DNA of 64,000 nt from Pseudomonas multiresinivorans (lineage in GTDB: Bacteria > Pseudomonadota > Gammaproteobacteria > Pseudomonadales > Pseudomonadaceae), in contig NZ_CP048833.1 in assembly GCF_012971725.1 (NCBI RefSeq), positions 4,712,001 to 4,776,000 on the forward strand. Direction: 5' to 3'. The position numbers and the translations under genes were made by a program. A model generated the notes under the pieces. It was given only the letters and a program-made list of their open reading frames with translations, was not told where the DNA came from and made no database searches. Below, piece by piece: positions 61,882 through 64,000 of this stretch (position 1 is the first letter of the stretch; each line of letters begins with the position of its first letter).

Positions 61882-63564
61882 TTAGCCCTGGTTCTCCATC
61901 TGAGCACGGATCAGATCACCGATGGTGGTCGGACCAGTGGCTTCTACGTCTTGCTTGTGACGCAGTTCTTTCATCGCATCTTTCTCGTCATCAACGTCTT
62001 TCGACTTGATGGAGAGGGAGATGACGCGGCTCTTACGGTCGATACTGATGATCTTGGCTTCGACTTCTTCGCCTTCTTTCAGAACGTTGCGAGCGTCTTC
62101 AACGCGGTCACGGCTGATTTCGGAGGCTTTCAGGACGCCTTCGATTTCGCCGCCCAGGCTGATGACAGCGCCTTTGGCGTCAACTTCTTTCACGGTGCCG
62201 CGAACGATGGTGCCTTTCTCGTTGAGCGATGCGTAGTTGGAGAACGGATCGTCTTCCAGCTGCTTGATGCCCAGGGAGATGCGCTCACGCTCCGGATCAA
62301 CGGAGAGAATGACGGTTTCCAGCTCGTCGCCCTTCTTGAAGCGGCGAACGGCTTCTTCGCCAACTTCGTTCCAGGAGATGTCGGACAGGTGAACCAGACC
62401 GTCGATGCCGCCTTCCAGGCCGATGAAGATACCGAAATCGGTGATCGACTTGATGGTGCCGGAGATCTTGTCGCCCTTGTTGAAGCGGCCAGAGAAGTCT
62501 TCCCACGGGTTGGACTTGCACTGCTTGATGCCCAGGGAGATACGACGACGCTCTTCGTCGATGTCCAGAACCTGAACTTCCACTTCGTCGCCAACCTGAA
62601 CGACTTTCGACGGGTGGATGTTCTTGTTGGTCCAGTCCATTTCGGAGACGTGTACCAGGCCTTCCACGCCCTCTTCCAGCTCGGCGAAGCAGCCGTAGTC
62701 GGTGAGGTTGGTGACGCGCGCGGTAACACGGGTGCCTTCCGGGTAACGGGCTTTGATGGCAACCCATGGGTCTTCGCCCAGTTGCTTCAGGCCCAGGGAT
62801 ACGCGGTTGCGCTCGCGGTCGAACTTCAGAACCTTGACATCGATCTCGTCGCCAACGTTGACGATTTCCGACGGATGCTTGATACGCTTCCAGGCCATGT
62901 CGGTGATGTGCAGCAGACCATCGACGCCGCCCAGGTCAACGAACGCACCGTAGTCGGTGAGGTTCTTGACGATACCTTTGACCTGCTGGCCTTCCTGCAG
63001 GGATTCCAGCAGAGCTTCGCGCTCGGCGCTGTTCTCGGCTTCCAGCACGCTGCGGCGGGAAACGACAACGTTGTTGCGCTTCTGGTCCAGCTTGATGACC
63101 TTGAACTCGAGCTCTTTGCCTTCCAGGTGAGTGGTGTCGCGCACCGGACGCACGTCGACCAGCGAACCCGGCAGGAACGCGCGGATGCCGTTGACGTCGA
63201 CGGTGAAGCCACCCTTGACCTTGCCGTTGATGACGCCTTTGACCACTTCGTCGGCAGAGAAAGCAGCTTCCAGAACGATCCAGCTCTCGGCACGCTTGGC
63301 TTTTTCGCGGGACAGCTTGGTTTCACCAAAGCCGTCTTCTACCGCGTCCAGCGCAACGTGGACTTCGTCACCCACATTGATGGTCAGCTCGCCCTGTTCG
63401 TTGTAGAACTGCTCGACCGGGATGACGCCCTCGGATTTCAGACCGGCATGGACGGTGACCCAGTCACCATCGATGTCGACCACGATGCCGGTGATGATTG
63501 CACCCGGCTGCATGTCGAGGGATTTAAGACTTTCTTCAAAGAGTTCTGCGAAGCTTTCGCTCAT
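61882..63564 (-). CDS. rpsA: 30S ribosomal protein S1
   Basis: A 560-residue protein with six S1 domains (for example KGTIVRGTVKEVDAKGAVISLGGEIEGVLKASEIS near the C-terminus and GQQVKGIVKNLTDYGAFVDLGGVDGLLHITDMAW as domain 3). Starts MSESFAELFEESLKSLDMQPGAI; ATG 63562-63564 gives the family length. It unfolds and recruits mRNA to the 30S subunit. Directly followed by a terminator, not by ihfB as in many gammaproteobacteria. Confidence 0.97.
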   Translation of the reverse strand: MSESFAELFEESLKSLDMQPGAIITGIVVDIDGDWVTVHAGLKSEGVIPVEQFYNEQGELTINVGDEVHVALDAVEDGFGETKLSREKAKRAESWIVLEAAFSADEVVKGVINGKVKGGFTVDVNGIRAFLPGSLVDVRPVRDTTHLEGKELEFKVIKLDQKRNNVVVSRRSVLEAENSAEREALLESLQEGQQVKGIVKNLTDYGAFVDLGGVDGLLHITDMAWKRIKHPSEIVNVGDEIDVKVLKFDRERNRVSLGLKQLGEDPWVAIKARYPEGTRVTARVTNLTDYGCFAELEEGVEGLVHVSEMDWTNKNIHPSKVVQVGDEVEVQVLDIDEERRRISLGIKQCKSNPWEDFSGRFNKGDKISGTIKSITDFGIFIGLEGGIDGLVHLSDISWNEVGEEAVRRFKKGDELETVILSVDPERERISLGIKQLEDDPFSNYASLNEKGTIVRGTVKEVDAKGAVISLGGEIEGVLKASEISRDRVEDARNVLKEGEEVEAKIISIDRKSRVISLSIKSKDVDDEKDAMKELRHKQDVEATGPTTIGDLIRAQMENQG

Positions 63565-63950
63565 GTCTATACCTGTAGTCAAAGGCTTGTAAGCCCGATT
63601 CCGCGCCACCAGCGAACACGGTCAAGTGATGAAAAAGAAGCCAGCAGGATCAAGACTGGTATCCTGCCGGCCCCCTGTTGCACCCGCCGAAACGGATGCT
63701 CCACATTCAGATTTTAAGGGAACGCTTCGCTCAATATGGGCGAAACCCTCCCGATACAAGGTCTGGAATGGTAGCAACGGATGCCGGCTGCGTCAATCGG
63801 CGCCCCTGGCTTCCAATGCTCTTCCTCATTCATTGATTCTCGCCCAGCCTCGGAGGACGGGGGGACCGCCCGTCACATCCGTCCTGCGGAACAATTGCCA
63901 TCGGAAAGAAAAATCCCCGGCATGGCCGGGGATTTTCGTGAGCCGCTCGA
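63565..63950. other. rpsA promoter and leader
   Basis: 386 bp without a gene between the upstream minus-strand gene and rpsA; it contains the upstream gene's terminator (63910-63936). The rest is presumably the S1 promoter and autoregulatory leader. No defined structure could be matched. Confidence 0.6.
63910..63936 (-). terminator. Intrinsic terminator between the edge gene and rpsA
   Basis: AAAATCCCCGGC-ATG-GCCGGGGATTTT: a 12-bp perfect stem, with a TTTTCTTTC run after it on minus. Confidence 0.88.
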
Positions 63951-64000
63951 CTAGTCCGCCAGGCCCCGACGAGAAACCTCGGCGAGGATACTGTCCACGA
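63951..64000 (-). CDS. cmk: C-terminal end of an upstream gene, probably cytidylate kinase
   Basis: Only 16 codons and a stop are visible: ...VDSILAEVSRRGLAD-stop (TAG at 63951-63953). The assignment to cmk rests on the conserved cmk-rpsA order in Pseudomonas and on a helical tail compatible with Cmk; the fragment is too short to prove it. Confidence 0.5.
   Translation of the reverse strand, partial: VDSILAEVSRRGLAD

Overview
The window is a contiguous, GC-rich chromosomal segment of a Pseudomonas of the P. aeruginosa / P. nitroreducens / P. citronellolis type. The basis is recognition of near-identical proteins and gene orders (flgBCDE + flgFGHIJK, aotJQMP-argR-aruCFGDBE, alaS-lysC-rsmA-tRNA, amrZ, mgtE), the AruF/AruG two-subunit arginine succinyltransferase, sigma-54 flagellar promoters and Pseudomonas-type REP palindromes. 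No database was searched. There is no prophage, insertion sequence, CRISPR array or obvious island.

Layout. 1-9274 (minus): rod/hook operons flgBCDE and flgFGHIJK(L), each behind a textbook sigma-54 -24/-12 site. 9495-19144: a LysR gene divergent from wecB-nfrB-nfrA-DUF4434-like gene, then a membrane diguanylate cyclase. 19185-24398: tRNAs, a GNAT enzyme, phnN, amrZ, mgtE, a small secreted protein, three more tRNAs and rsmA. 24585-29672 (minus): lysC, alaS, ltaE. 29973-43158 (minus): arginine succinyltransferase (AST) catabolism, argR and the arginine/ornithine ABC transporter. 43730-45685: acsA. 45836-48852: a DctPQM TRAP transporter, then a LysR gene divergent from an FUSC-type efflux gene (50349-52496). 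52959-57842: a DUF2790 peptide, a zinc phospholipase C/P1-nuclease-like protein, an MFS exporter and a DEAD-box helicase. 58028-61741: a DHFR-fold reductase, a Nudix hydrolase, an NlpC/P60 hydrolase and two EamA permeases. 61882-64000: rpsA and the tail of a gene that is probably cmk.

The most interesting region is 9495-19144. WecB makes UDP-ManNAc. NfrB is a membrane glycosyltransferase with a C-terminal MshEN-type (c-di-GMP-binding) region. NfrA is a TPR plus beta-barrel outer-membrane protein. The next gene encodes a YbcH/DUF4434-like periplasmic protein, and a GGEEF cyclase follows 96 bp later. In E. coli, NfrA/NfrB are the phage N4 adsorption proteins and are linked to a c-di-GMP-dependent secreted glycan that needs WecB. 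Here precursor supply, synthase/exporter and a candidate c-di-GMP source sit side by side next to flagellar genes, with a T-N11-A LysR box in the divergent promoter region. It looks like a compact, self-contained version of that glycan system.

A second theme is regulatory DNA: CGGCAA/TTGCCG clusters upstream of both flagellar sigma-54 promoters, ArgR half-sites before aruC and aotJ, T-N11-A operators in both LysR divergent regions, and two or three families of paired palindromes (REPINs) lying at gene ends.
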